DNA of 64,000 nt from Struthio camelus. Lineage: Eukaryota > Chordata > Aves > Struthioniformes > Struthionidae. Position numbers and translations under genes: made by a program. The first letter of the stretch is position 1. Each line of letters begins with the position of its first letter. The notes beneath the pieces were generated by a model. It saw nothing but the letters and a program-made list of their open reading frames with translations. It searched no databases and was not told the DNA's origin. The stretch covers positions 80,226,641-80,290,640 of the forward strand of contig NC_090946.1 of assembly GCF_040807025.1 (NCBI RefSeq), in the 5' to 3' direction. Below, one piece after another: positions 38,250-50,700 of this stretch.

Positions 38250-39105
38250 ATTTTTGACGGGGGAGGGGGAGGGATAGGGGAGGAAATTTTAAAACAGACG
38301 GCACAAAACTGATGTTTTACTGTTAAACTGCAGTGTATAAGGCATGGAGGTTTCAGGTTTAAGTGCATGTTTGGATTTTTTCCTGTTTCTAAAGAGCAAA
38401 AATGATTTGTATTTAAAAGCACTTTATAGTTTTAAACATTTTGCAGTGCTTAATTAGGCCTAAATTTATTCCAAATTCTCGTTACCTTTGACTGTATAAA
38501 AAGCCAATACCGTGTGTAGCATCACATAAGCACAGTTGTGCAGTGTGCTGGGTGACATACTTGTTAATGACCATAATTGCTGTTTAGTTCATTGAAGTAT
38601 AAAGATTAGTTAATTAAATAACTAAATTAATTTCCATTAACAAAATATATGTTAGAAACAAACCTAAAACTGCCATGTTCTGATGTTTTATGTATCAGTA
38701 AATAACAAACGGTGGTGTCATTTTTCTAGGACTTTATTCCGATCCACATCCTATTATCCACAATTCCGTTGAAAGACCATTCTGACTGCTGGCTTCTGGG
38801 GGCCTGTTATACATGACACATTTAGAAACTAATGCTGAAGAAGCATGAAGCAAATATTTGAAATATTGTAATTATAATTTATTATTATCTCTAACTAATT
38901 GTTTCATTTTATTCCAGTGTATAAAACATTACTTTTTTACTGGTTTCTTTTGACATAATTTAAGAACCACATTTATTTTCTACAGTGTTAAGACTTTTTC
39001 TCAGAAATACATATCTTTGTACTACTATTCAAATGAAATATATGGACACTGTGGCACACTTTAAGTATTTTTTCATTAAAAATAAATATTTGTGGTTTCA
39101 CACAA
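38250..39105 (+). other. DDHD1: DDHD1 3' UTR
   Basis: About 0.85 kb of AT-rich sequence begins with a purine-rich GGGGGAGGGGGAGGG segment and runs to an overlapping ATTAAA/AATAAA at 39075-39086. The end is inferred from the signal position. A further AATAAA at about 39346 could give a longer form. Confidence 0.7.
39081..39086 (+). terminator. DDHD1: polyadenylation signal AATAAA (DDHD1)
   Basis: The first canonical AATAAA after the stop codon, directly preceded by ATTAAA. A modest TGTGG motif follows within 10 bp. Cleavage is expected 10-30 bp further on. Confidence 0.65.
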
Positions 39106-39257
39106 ATGACATTAGTCACATTCTTCTCAAAGGTAAGTAGCTGCTTTGCTAGGCCTTTGCAGGCCCCACGTGTTTCTCAAGCGTCTGAAGGTTTTGGCCT
39201 CATGTTCGACTCGGTTTACAGAGGATCCAGCTGTCTTTTGCTTACCGTCATTAAATA

Positions 39258-39312
39258 TGTATGTGTGCGCGCGTATGTGTATAAAAATATACGTATATGT
39301 GTATATATGTGC
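39258..39312. repeat. GTAT/CG/TATA low-complexity repeat
   Basis: Alternating purine-pyrimidine sequence with TGTGCGCGCG in the middle and TATATGTG words around it. It could adopt Z-form locally. Confidence 0.7.
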
Positions 39313-39919
39313 AAGGAATGTATCAAGAAGAAAGAAGGTAGCAGAAAATAAACTTGGTGAGGCCTGAGGATGCCAGAACATATATTAGATTTGTACCTGA
39401 ATCTAGTTCAGGAGGAGTTAGGAGAGAAGTATTGCGACAAAAGGAAATAATCTACGAATGAAACACTAAAAGGTCATTGCTGAGATTTTAAAACAACGCG
39501 TAAAGTTTTGGAGTAGAAGTGTCGGATGCAAGCAAGGCCTCTGAGCTGCCTCTGGCTGAGGTATTTCTGATCTGTATGCCATATTTAGAAGCTGCACAAT
39601 CTTACGTTTCATTTAAAAAAAAAAAAAAATCAAGCAGTGGTGTCAGTGAAGAGCTGTGTTCTCATTGTCAACAGATGTGGTAGCATCGGCCCAAACCTGC
39701 AGATGGTCCCGGCCAGCCTCAACCAGCAGCTTTGAGATGTGGAAACTGCAGAGGTCCTTTCTCAAACCCTGGGGGGAGAGGGTAGCTGTGCTCCCAGATA
39801 ACAGTGCGTGGGCTGTTCCTCTCCCCCGCCCATGGTGGAATGGGTAAGGAATTGGGACTTAGGCCTGTACGTTGGGGTTATGGATTTAGGAATAGCTATA
39901 GAGGAAAAAGTAACGCAAA

Positions 39920-39956
39920 GGGGAAAAAAAAAAGGGGGGGGGGAGGGGGGAGGGAA
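39920..39956. repeat. purine-only tract with long G runs
   Basis: Runs of 4 G, 10 A, 10 G, 6 G and 3 G separated by single A. The tract has the pattern of an intramolecular G-quadruplex on the + strand. Confidence 0.8.
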
Positions 39957-42900
39957 GATAAGGGCAGAAAAGTATTTCTAAATGCAATGAAACAGCACCG
40001 AACAAAGATGTTCAGAAGCTGTAAAAGACCACGTTTCAGCGTGGATCACTGTGGAAAAATTCCTTCTGGCCTCAGTGAATTGTAACTCTGCTGCCTGGCG
40101 TGTTTATCTTGGTTGATGATCTGTCATTAAAAATTAAACTAGACCCTGTGAGATGAGGAAGTTTGACACCTCTGCTCCAGAAAACAGGCTTTTGTTTACA
40201 TGGCCGGTTTTCCGGACACGTCGTTTAATCAACTCTTCCTACTTAGGAGAACCTCAGTGTAAAAGGTGAACCTCCTTTTATGTTTAGAATGTGCAAAACA
40301 TTTCCAAACGTCCATGGTTTGTGTTTCAGTCAGGTTGTCACTGCCGTGGTACCCCCTTATTACTGGTGGCTCTACACTAGATCTCTTTTTAGATGTTGTA
40401 AACACAGAGGGCTTGATTCCTGCCATTCTTGCGGTCTGTGTAGACTCTGCTGTTGTCCAGAACATGTTTCAGATTTATGGAGTAGTTGCTTCCCTCCCAT
40501 CAGAGTGTGCTGGCACTTGCTGACTGCCCTCCATATAAGGGATGCCATTCTACTTTTATGTACCTCTTGGTAAATCAGGGAGAAATAAATCATAGAGCTG
40601 GTAGGAGAAAGGAGAATAAGGACCAACACCTGTGCATCGTAGTGTGTTGGGGTTTGGTCCCCCACCCCACAGGTTCAATGGATTAAGAGTCTAACTTCTA
40701 GCTTCATGAGGCATCTAATAATCTCCAAACTTGATTACAAAGAGCAAACATCACTAAAGAATAAATGGAAATTCATTCTAAAGTGTATGCAAAGATGTTA
40801 AGCTCACTGTGGGCAGACTTGCATCTTCTTAATCCGCAAAACAGATCTCTTGCCCTCTTGCAAAGATGAAATAGTCATACTATTTGATAATTGAATTTTG
40901 AAGGTGTTAGAAAAAGGGTTGCCCCATTTCTCTTCTGCAAGGTAACGCAGATTTGAGTAGAGTCACATCTCTGCGTGCTAGAGTCTAAATTTCATGCTTA
41001 AGGCTTTCTGGTCAAATGGCCCGTGGCATAACATAGAGCTGGAACGTCCTGGCTCCCAGTTACTGACTTGTTTTCTTTTGCAAGGAAGAAGTTTAGCTTT
41101 ACAAGCTGGGTTGACTGGCGGTTTTTCTTGAGAAACCAAGATAAGGGAAATGTACTGGACTGTTGTCGGTCATCTTACTGATACAGAGCTGTTTCCTGAA
41201 ATTTGTCCTTGAGTACTTTGTCCAAATTTGACACAGTTTTTTTGCTGCTAGGTCATTTTTGCAGATAATCAGCTTAAAACATCTTTTACTGCATTCCATC
41301 CTTTTGCTCCTAATTATCCTGTTGTGGTTGTACTGCAGTCTCTCTTCCCTTGTACGTTCTCTCTCTTTGCTTTTATTGCCTACGTTTCTACGATTAGAGT
41401 CCTTTTGTTTTATTTTACTGTGACAATATAGCTAGCCAACCCAAATTATTTTAACCCCTTTCCTAATTAACAGTAGGTTGAACTAAGCCGTGTTTCCCAT
41501 TCTCATGTTTATGTTATGTCTGGGTGCCACCTCTCCCTCCTTTATGATTTTCTGTTGTCCTTGTGCTCATTTCCCATGCCACTTGTCTGTTCAGCTGACT
41601 GAGCCCATGGCTAAATCAGTGGGAATTGATTTTTTTTTTCCCCAAGTTGAGTTCATGAATCATTATGTCAACTGTTTGCAGTTAGATAGTTAATGCATAT
41701 TTGTGTGCCCTCTGCCCGGAAAGTTTATTTGAAATTCATTCTGTTTCCCATTTTTCTGTTAGTAGCTTGGAGATTAGATTTCTGCTTCCCCACAACATTC
41801 TTCTGCTTAAGTGGAACTGAAATTGGTTGACCTGTGGTATTTTACAGGGTCATCTCCCAGTTTTCTCCATGCCTCTTCAGTGACTGTCAGTACTTCAGCA
41901 GGCTCCTACACACTGAGAGCCAGTGATACGCTGCCACATGTACTCTGTTGTTTCCAGTTTTCTAAGCGTTATCTTACCGGCTTCTCTTTGTCTGCAGTTG
42001 TAGTGACCACTTTGCATTGCTTTCCAGAGTCCATACCTATTGCGTTTGCTGATGTTGTGAAGAGCTTTAAAATCTTCAAAATGTCACCCGTGTGACAATC
42101 TCATTTTCTGGTTTATTGGGTGGGCTTCACTCTCGTCATTTTTATTGCACTCAGTGTGTTTGGGCTGCATTTAGTAACCATCTTCCACAAGAACAGCCTT
42201 TGTCTTGGTTTAGTTGTTCCGCCATCTAGTCCACAGGTGTTTTCTAGCACAGTTTGTCTCTTACCCGTTGCTCTCGAGCCTTTTCTGAAGCCTTCAGCTT
42301 TCATTGTTGCTTTCGTCTCTGTCCCCTGGCATTGAAGCTTGGTTCGAGACCATGTGTGTTTGAGAATGGCCTGTGCATCCTCAACCCCTAAAGTGCTGTG
42401 GAAGCACTAAGCTCCACAGGTGCCAGGTTCTGTTCCCCGAGTCCAGCTCTGAAATCTGATCAGCACGTATTACTGTTGGGATCCATGAGACCTACTCCTG
42501 ACAGTTCAGCTTCAGCAAAGCCTAGATGGATGTGTTTAGCTTTCGGGTTGGGTTTGCATGTTCTCTGTCACTGCGTTCACATGTTGTCTGGTCACTGCCC
42601 TGAGTCAGCTTAACTCTGTGACCGACGGAGCATTTTCTCTCCTTGTAAATGAATGTTGGCATGCTAGTGAGCAGCTGATCTGGGCTGGCCTCTCCCAGGA
42701 CTGCTTCCTTGCTCTGAGGATTTCTCATGCATCCCTTGAGTCCCTTTTGATGCACATTTTGCTATAGATGCCACAAAGTTTTGTGTTTCTATGCGTGCCG
42801 CTGCAGAAGCATGTAAAAATACATGCCCAGCTTCTGATGCTGACAGTGTGTCAACACGGTCTCCTCTTCCGTGGAAAAGTCCTAGTGCGTGGACAGAAAT

Positions 42901-43368
42901 GCCTGGCTGTCAGGCTTTCAGATTGTCCTGGAGGTCAGTGCTCTCTGGTCCCATTAAGAAGCAAATTCCAACATCAGCCTTTTTCCCTCAATACAACCTA
43001 CCTCCACATCTGCAGCAGCTCTCGACCAGCAGACCTTAGCCAATCCTTTCCCTTGGAGTGTGAAAAGTCAATGAGGCACCTGCAAGCATGAGATGTCCCT
43101 GGAGCAATCTCTTGTGGTTTTGAAATCCCCAGTGATTTATCCTATGAGAAGGTTTTTGTTTGACAGTTCTGTGGCCTTCGCCACAGATGAACTTCCCCAT
43201 TTGTTTCTTGAGTAAAATACCACTTCTTGCAGGTACCCTGTTCCCTGGTGCCTCACTGATTGCAAACATGGGACGTGGGAGAGGTGAAGTGCAAACTGCC
43301 CTGCAGTCCTGACCAGATGTTTGAGCTGCAGGGACCCCACCTCCGATTCGTTCTTGCTGGTTTTATGG

Positions 43369-43418
43369 CTCTTTCAATATCTGTTTGATATTGAAATATC
43401 AGACAGATATTGAAAGAG
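43369..43418. repeat. near-perfect 50-bp palindrome
   Basis: Arm CTCTTTCAATATCTGT (43369-43384) is the exact reverse complement of 43403-43418. After one mismatch (T/G, a wobble pair in RNA) the inner TGATATT (43386-43392) pairs with AATATCA (43395-43401) around a GA centre. It can therefore fold into a hairpin of about 23-24 pairs with almost no loop. I do not recognise a transposon family, and no coding frame is involved. Confidence 0.9.
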
Positions 43419-43574
43419 TAGTATGTCGTGGCAGAGTAGTCCCATACTTTGTACTTAAGACTCTTTAAGCAGCTACTCTTAACATTTTGCTATGCCCCTT
43501 GATAAAGAAGATCCTTGATTTCCATTTTAAAATGACACTTTCAAGCATGTGTGTGTCAAAGTGTCTCAATTTGA

Positions 43575-43586
43575 GGGGGGGGGGGG
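43575..43586. repeat. poly-G tract, 12 nt
   Basis: An uninterrupted run of 12 G. Confidence 0.85.
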
Positions 43587-46500
43587 TTCTGCAATTTATA
43601 GTAAGTCTTATTTAGCTTGGGTTTTGCACTCACGACAACTGTTTCAAGTAGAAATTATTTAATCTTATCCCAGAAAGGGTTCTGGTATCTTATGAATCCA
43701 GATATTTTCTCTCTAATGTGATATCACCGGTAATGTGGCAGACCACCTCGAGCCGTCAATGTGGTCCTGATTATGCTGCCCCTGCGGTTATTTGAGCTGG
43801 TCCTGTGCAGCCTCGTAGCTAGATCTCTAACAGCCCGATCCAAAACCTGCCAAAAGGAAGGTCATCTCTTTGCAGTGAATTTTGGATCGCGCTCTGCGTG
43901 CCTTTCATGTTTGTTGTTATTCCTACCTTTTCTTAGGTGAATACGTAACACAAAATGCTAGGTGGTGGAATAAAAGACTTTGTTGTTTAGGTTGCCAAAT
44001 GGCAAGCGCTGAACCCTTGAACCTGGAAAGCCCCGTTTGGCCTCTGTGCGCTGCCACGTGCTCAGGTGATGCCCTCCAGCCTCTCAGGGTAAAAAAAAGT
44101 AAGGAGCCAACAGGCAGGGAATGAGGAAATTTTTGATTAATCCTCAACGGTGGAAAACAGAATAGCGGCTGGTTGAGCAGGGGAAAGCGGGGTGAGCTGC
44201 CGTAGATAGACGTGGTCTCGGGGCAGTGATGCGCTGGGAGCTGGCTGGCGACGCTGAGCTCAGCCCGAGGGGCGAAGAGCGAGGCTGGGTCTCTGCTGCC
44301 CTGCAGTTCGCTGTCAGGCTGCCCTAAGCCCTACGGTTTGTCGCTGCAAGTCAGGCTGGACAGGAAACAGGTTTCCCGGCAGTTTCCCACATTGCGTTTT
44401 TCCCATTGTGAGTCAGCATGAAAACGCCAAATGGCAAAAATCTCTGCAAGATGAAAAGAAGTGTCTGAAGCACGTGGAAATGTTTTACCTCTCCAGCGTT
44501 TCATCTCTTCTGATCTATTGTACTAAAGGGCCACATAAGAAGCCTGCATGTTTTCAGTCTAAAAACACCGATGTCCTGTTTTGGTAACTTTTCAAAAGGT
44601 TTATTATTGCAGAAATTGTCAGAAATAATTTTCACAATTATAATGGCTTTTGAGCAACTGAGGTAATGGAGTTTAAAAATACTCTCTTAACATATTTTCC
44701 GCCTCGCTGCTGCTAGATATACTTTCACTAAGGAAATGGCTAGACCTCTTTGCAAAGAAGGCCAGAACACAAATACCATTTCTCTCCCAGCTAGTGCCTT
44801 AAAGGAGTATATTCCGTGGATAGTGCAATTACATTTCATTAGTGTCTCGACAGCTGGAATATGAAGGGTCCTTCAGTTAATCTCTTGCTTTGTATAACCC
44901 AAGATGCTGTCAGAAAAGTAGTCTTTCTAAACCAGCTCTAACGTGGCTCTTGTTTAGCATTGTGTGCTTTACAGGAAGGGCTTGCACTGAAGCAACGGTT
45001 GAATATTCTTTGTTTACAAAGAGCCGTGGTAGGTTGGGGCAGTTCTGCCTCGTGGCATCCCCGTCCCAGGTTCTCCCAGGTTCACGCTTACCAGGCTGCC
45101 CCTTGCGTGCAATTCTGAACCGATTTATTTGTTTAATTTTCAAATAAACTACGAAAAATCAGCAGGGGGAGGAAGGGAACGGTTGCTTTGTGGTGGCCGC
45201 AGAAAAGGGAAGAGGGTAGAGATGTTTCTTCCAAGGATGCGTGCTCTGCTGCCGCGAAACGAACCGGCCGGCTCCTTCGGGTTGCAGAGACCACATCTGC
45301 ATTCGGCGGGGGAGGAAAACCAGCAGGAGAAACGCTGATTAAATCAAGGCAAAGCCTGGCAGCTTGGGGGAACAGTTTGATGCATATCAGCCAGCACGTG
45401 TTAAACACGTGTTCTACCCTGATGCTTTTATCAGGCTCTCTGGGCGCAAGGCAGATGGCAGCAAGGAGGAACAGAGCTACAGCCCTTTCCTACGGGAACA
45501 GCCCGGTCCTGTAACCCCGCTATGTGCCCTCTTCATCCTTGCAGGGGTGAGCGATTCCTTCCTAGTGATCGTGAGCCCACCTGAACCGTAAGGTACCGCT
45601 GCTTACCCAAAACGTTGCTGTAGCCAGACTTTTCCCGGCCACACTAGATTGCTCCAAGTAGCCGCGCTCGCCCTGGGGCGCAGTCCTGCGCCGGAGCTTA
45701 GGTAGGACCTGCCAGAACCGGAGCAGGGAGCCCACGGGGCAGCTGGACAGGAAGGTGACACCTTTTGGGGGGTCTCTCTCCGGCTTGGGGATTACCCAGC
45801 GCTCTCTCTGCAGCCCGTTTTCCTCCCTCTTGGGTAGGCAGCCCCCAAGGCACCGCTGGGCGGCAGGTAGGGGAACGGCAGCCTCCCCTTTGCTCCCAGC
45901 GCCCTGATGACGGTCCAAGTCGGGAAGGACCACGCTGTCTTGCCTGACCTCCTGCAGGCATCGCCGGGCTGCTTTCTAGGGATTGCTCACTGTCTTTCGC
46001 CAAGCAACCGCAAAGTCTTGGGAGAAAAAAACGCTGAGGGCTCATCGCGTCAGTGTTTCTCCCGGCAGCGCGTTTTGATTCTGGATAGCGTGAGCAAACG
46101 GCAGCGTCTGAAAACTTGGGCGGCTGCGGTTGGGTTATTCCTGCGTTCTGCAGCGCTTTGCTTTCTTCGGTGTTTTAGGGCAATGTCTAGCTACCTGCAG
46201 AAAATCACAACGTGAGGTTTTCGTAGTAATTTTTTTTGCCAGTTTCTAGTTATATTTCATAATTGCGATGACATTCTTAGCCTTCGTGGATTTATGATTT
46301 ATGGTAACACATTCTTTGCCTTCTGTGAAATATTACTGGGGGAAGGAGGAGTTCTGGATGCAAGATGTTTCTGTGTGAAGCGCTAAGGTCCTCATGAATT
46401 CATTCTGTGGCAGCTAGAGAAAGTATATGTGTATGTAAGCATGGATAAATACATTCTGTGCACTATATATGTATGCACAGTGCACTTGTTTCTCCACAGT

Positions 46501-47195
46501 CTCAGCTGTGTTTAAAAGCAGGGCTTCTAAACCAGGCCTAAAAGCTTCTGCAAAATATTTTTACCCTCTCCAAACCATTTAGGTAATTAACTTGCTAAAT
46601 CAGCTCTTGCTGGCTCTCCCTGAAGACACCCCTCCTAGCTGAGATTTTTTTTTCTTTAGATTTGGATGAAACGCAATGGTTGAGTCATGAGTTTTCTTTC
46701 TGGCTCTGTTGCTGGAATGGGGAATATGTTGTTCACAATATTGTCTGTTGCCATATGCTTTTTTCATCAAGTAAAAGGGTGCAACTTTCCTTTTGCTTCC
46801 CCCTCCACTGACTCACTCCCCAAATATGTTTCTGGTTAGGATGCCTTCTTCCGGACATAAGGTTTTGTATTTTGCAGTTCGCTTTGTGAATCGGCTCTGC
46901 GAGCTTTACAATGTCTTGGAGCCCGGGAGGACGGGTGTCCTAGAGAGCAGGCAGGTTCGGAGAGCAGAAAGTTGCTCCCCTCTTTCTTGCGTGCCCTGTT
47001 TGTTTTGTAAACCTCCTGCCCCAGAAATGGGTTTCCAGGAGGTGGACAGTCCCGTTCCAACGTCCTTGAGTGCAGTTCACGTCTCTAGATCTCCCTCCTG
47101 TGTTAGGTCAACTTGGCATTTTATGTGTTTGCAGTGCTATACTTTCAAGGTCGCTGTAAGTTAAGGAAGGGACTTAGCTGGCTGCAAAATAGCTT

Positions 47196-47200
<5 letters not shown>

Positions 47201-47228
<28 letters not shown>

Positions 47229-47229
47229 G
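47201..47229. repeat. (GACA)n microsatellite
   Basis: Seven uninterrupted GACA tetranucleotides, preceded by GAGA. Confidence 0.95.
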
Positions 47230-47724
47230 GACCCTTTCTGGCCTCTGTTAAGGCTTTGCGTTCGAGGTGCTTTTGCTGCTGCCCAGGGCTCTTGGTGCAG
47301 TGTCTTTCCCCACTGATCCCACGTCTCCTCAGAGCCGGCAAGTTAGGAACGAGGGGCCGTATGTGTCACAGCAAAGCCTTAACCCTCCGCTCCCGACATC
47401 CGGCCCTTAGCAGGAGCTAGTTTCCAAGGCTTGAAAAACAGAAGGAAACTGCTCCCCCAAAAAGCAGGCCATAAATCACCCACATGATACTTCCTGAGTC
47501 TGCCCTTGCAGAAATTAGGCTTGCACCTGTGAGCGTGGGGCTGGATTTCTAATCGAGCAGCCTGCCGTTATTGCTCATTTGCCTGTAGGGCAGCAGTATC
47601 TGCCGGACCCCACGAACGGAGAGCTTGCTGCCGTAGGGGTACACCCCATCCTCGCTTCCCAAAGTCCCGGCAACCCCAGGGATGTGGCAGCGCAAGCCAG
47701 GAAGAACAGTTCGCCTGTTCCTCG

Positions 47725-47785
47725 GCCGAGGAACTGAGATGCCGAGAGTTAACAGGCTGGCCCAAAGCCAGAGCGCTTGGACACG
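47725..47785 (-). mobile_element. possible MIR-like SINE relic (core part)
   Basis: On the + strand, GAGGAACTGAGATGCCGAGA, then GTTAACAGGCTGGCCCAAAG and CCAGAGCGCTTGG, follow the antisense MIR core in order with small changes. The match is only about 60 bp, so the call is tentative. Confidence 0.4.
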
Positions 47786-50700
47786 CGCCCGTGTCCTCCC
47801 TGTGTTAGCTGGGACGTTGCTGCGCAGCGGGCCTTGCTCTGCTGGAAGTGTCACCCTCGTTCTCTGCTCGGCAAAGAAGCGCCGCCTTTTTTTTTTCCTC
47901 CTAACTGCTCAGCTTTGCAGGACAACCCCCATCTGTTTTGCCTTTCAGCTTCGGGGTGAAGGAGACCGGAAACGCGCCGCTCTCTGTGCTCTCCTCTTTA
48001 GTGTTTCTCCTCTCTTAGAAGTTTGCCTTGGAAGTTAACTCAGGGCTGTGTCCGCACGGCTGCGCTTTCCTGGCAGCTGTGCTGCTGGCCTCGTGCTACA
48101 GAGAAGGTTATTTTAGCTGAGTGGCTCTCCGGCAGCGTGTCCCCGGGCTTTGGGCTGATGGCAAAAGACGCGAGAGGGTGCTGCGAGCGGGCGCTGCAGG
48201 GTGGCCCGGCCGACCCCTGGCCCCCTGCCGCGGTGGCGGACGAGGGAGCGAGGCAGCACGGGGGGATCCTCTCTCAGCGAGCGGAAGTCGAGAGTCGAAT
48301 CCTCGCGGTGGCTCTTCCAAGCCCGAGATCGGCTCTTCCTTGTGCCCTTTTCCGTGTCCCCAGCAGGCAGGCGGATGCTGAGCAGCCGCTGCCGACATTC
48401 CCAGCTGGACTGCGTCCCACCGTGGATGGGACCAGCCCACGCTCGGAGCCTGAGATGACTCACCGTGACCCCAAGCCACGCGGATGCAAAAGGCGGCCGT
48501 CGTGGTGTCACGTGCCAAAGCTACCTGAGACACAACCGCTGCTCCCAGCGCTTACCTTCTCGTAAGAAAAGCCTTGCTCCATTGGACAGAAGGTACCATG
48601 CTCATATGGGGGTCCCTTCCGGGAAGGACATGTCAGTTTTAATCAATGCTCTGCCGCGTAGTTATCCATGAGACGCTAATAATCACTCCTCTGAAGCACA
48701 GGAGCGAGTGCTGCAAGGAGGAGGACCCACTTGCTACGGGATTTGTTGGAACTTCGGCTGCTGCTTCCTGGTTTTTTTCCTTCTTGCGCTTCCCAGCGCT
48801 GCTATCGCTGTTCCTTCGTGGCCTGGCAGTGTCATCATCCGGCTGTTCGGGAGGTGGAGGGGGAGGCAGAGATGTTTCCTGGAAAGGAACAAATGTTGGA
48901 AAAACCTGTCTTTGCTCAGCTGGAAGTATTTCCAGTGCACAAAAAGAAATGGAGCAATGTAAGCAAAGCCTGGAGACACCGTAGGCCTGGAGGGAGGGAC
49001 GGGCGATTAGACGCTTGGAAAAAATACACTGGCAGCAAAAATCTCCTGGATTCTGCCTTAAAAATAGGAATCTCCCAAGGGAACTGTTGAAACTCAACAT
49101 ATGTGTTATTTAAAACCGAGCAAAATAAAGAGCTGGAGGCTACAAGCCTAGCCTAAACCCCAGTGGCTTCACAAGGACCTTGTTAAAACCCCCAGGGAGG
49201 AAGAACACATGGGACAGCCAGAACAGGTCTCTCCTCCGCTTCACTTCCATGTTTCCATGTAGTTGTGTGCTGGGAAAATGAGTGAGGTCTTAGGAATATT
49301 CTTTTTCCTGCTGCGCTTTTGTACATACTGTTGAGATGCTTTCACCCTGGTGCAGCACTAGACCTCCGTGCCTCTCCCTGGTCCCTTTCCAGGAGACCAA
49401 GCACATCCCTTCCCCAGCACAGGACACTTCCTCAGGCCGTGGGGTCTCTATCCCCCATCCACTGTCTGGAGGGTGCCTCCCGCTCGTGGACTAGGTTCAC
49501 GCTCTCTGGGGATAGAGTCCGGCTCTCGTGGCGTTTGTACAGCCCCAAGCGCGGTGGAGCACAGGTTCCAGGTGAAACCACGATGTCCCTCACGTGCGAT
49601 AACAACCACCCACTTTTCTCCACCTCGGAGGCCTCCTCTCATCTCAAGGCATTTCTTATGGAGCTGGCTGCCGGGCTAGTTTTGTTCTGATCTTGCTTTC
49701 TGAGAGCTTTCCGACAGCCTGTGAAGCCACTTAGAGCGTGACCTGATTTTCTCCTTTTCCCTGTGTGTCTTTAGCCTGTTTCCTATCACGCTACCTTGGG
49801 GCTTGGCTTCTCCTGCGGCACTGGCTGACCCTCCAGCCGCCTGTGTATTACAGAGCTTCTTAGCGAATTCCTCTGCATAGTAGTCTCTGGGTTGCTATCT
49901 AAGGAGTTTAAAGACATTTCCAAACGTTGCCAGAAAATACTGGCACCCACCTCCAGCTACCTTCCTCTTGTACACACATCCAGCTACTCGAGCGCTCTGA
50001 TGCTCTGCCATGTTTAAATAACCATTGCTTACAGTCAGATCTCAATGCAGCGCGTTATTTTCCAGCTGGTTTTTTCTCCCCGAGTCCCAGCTGCTTTCTG
50101 CAGTCTCTTGCCCTAGTGACTGGACTTGACCCCTTGCACCGAAAGTCCACGCTGTCGCCGGCGCACGAGAGCTGTGAATTTTACCAGGCTGCGTCCTGTC
50201 GCTTCTTGTCCTCTCCGTTCCCGCAGAGCCCGGGCACCGCTCGTGGGAGAAGCAAGGGGAGCTGGGAGCAGGTCCAAGATAGGGCTGAGCTTCTGCTGGC
50301 TTCGACGATCGTATCAGTATCGTCCTGCCGCACCGAGCGGCTGAATCCCAGACTGCCCTCCTGTTGCCCTAGCTGGGAGCAGGGACCACAGGTCCCCTCA
50401 AAGACCTTGTGACCTCTCTGGTCAGCTTGAGCTGTGTCGCTGGTATTTCTGGTGGCCCACGGGATAGTTTGTCAGCAAATCCACTTTCCATCCTGAGGTC
50501 TCAGTGACCTGTCGCCTTCCCGCAGCTGCCAAGATTGCAGGGAGCTGGGCAGTCATCCTTCTTGGCTCATGGCGGGGCTGATGCATCCCAAGTGCTGGAT
50601 CCAGAGCACAGGCAACTGCAGAGATTTATCTGCAAATGGATGAAGATAAAGATGAGACTGGATGAAGCCTGTGTGTGACATTAATCTCAAGCCTCTCTTT

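Larger units (their letters stand above)
1..39105 (+). other. DDHD1: DDHD1 gene, 3' half (phospholipase A1, PA-PLA1)
   Basis: Eight exons join into one frame of 439 complete residues, which I recognise as the C-terminal half of DDHD1 (the family protein is about 900 residues). DDHD1 is a cytosolic, membrane-associating phospholipase A1 that prefers phosphatidic acid and releases a fatty acid from sn-1. It belongs to the intracellular PLA1 family with DDHD2 and SEC23IP. Numbering from the first complete codon (12365), the lipase motif SHSLG has its serine nucleophile at residue 107 (25187-25189). The DDHD domain runs from about residue 185 to the C-terminus, with the name-giving residues at D232, D387, H406 and D414. 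All seven introns are GT-AG and all phases agree. The N-terminal half and promoter lie upstream of the window. The exon that encodes a 28-29 residue insert just before the last exon in the long human isoform was not found, so the frame as assembled matches the shorter form. Confidence 0.96.
39106..43368. other. intergenic, no gene recognised
   Basis: The region holds several simple repeats listed separately and a short poly-A at 39617-39629. All reading frames are short and none resembles a known protein. Confidence 0.7.
43419..47724. other. intergenic, no gene recognised
   Basis: The region contains a 12-G run (43575-43586) and a GACA repeat. GC and CpG rise from about 44200, with a CpG-denser patch at roughly 45190-46110. 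Frames here are short, overlap on both strands and look non-coding. Confidence 0.65.

Noticed and set aside
42113..42335. ATCTAGTCCACAGG near 42227 as an antisense CR1 3' end
   Set aside because: None of the other CR1 3' blocks or the ATTCTGTG terminus is present.
45188..46110. CpG-richer patch as a separate gene promoter
   Set aside because: CpG density is clearly lower than in the 53.75-56 kb island, and no exon or polyadenylation signal pattern supports a gene there.
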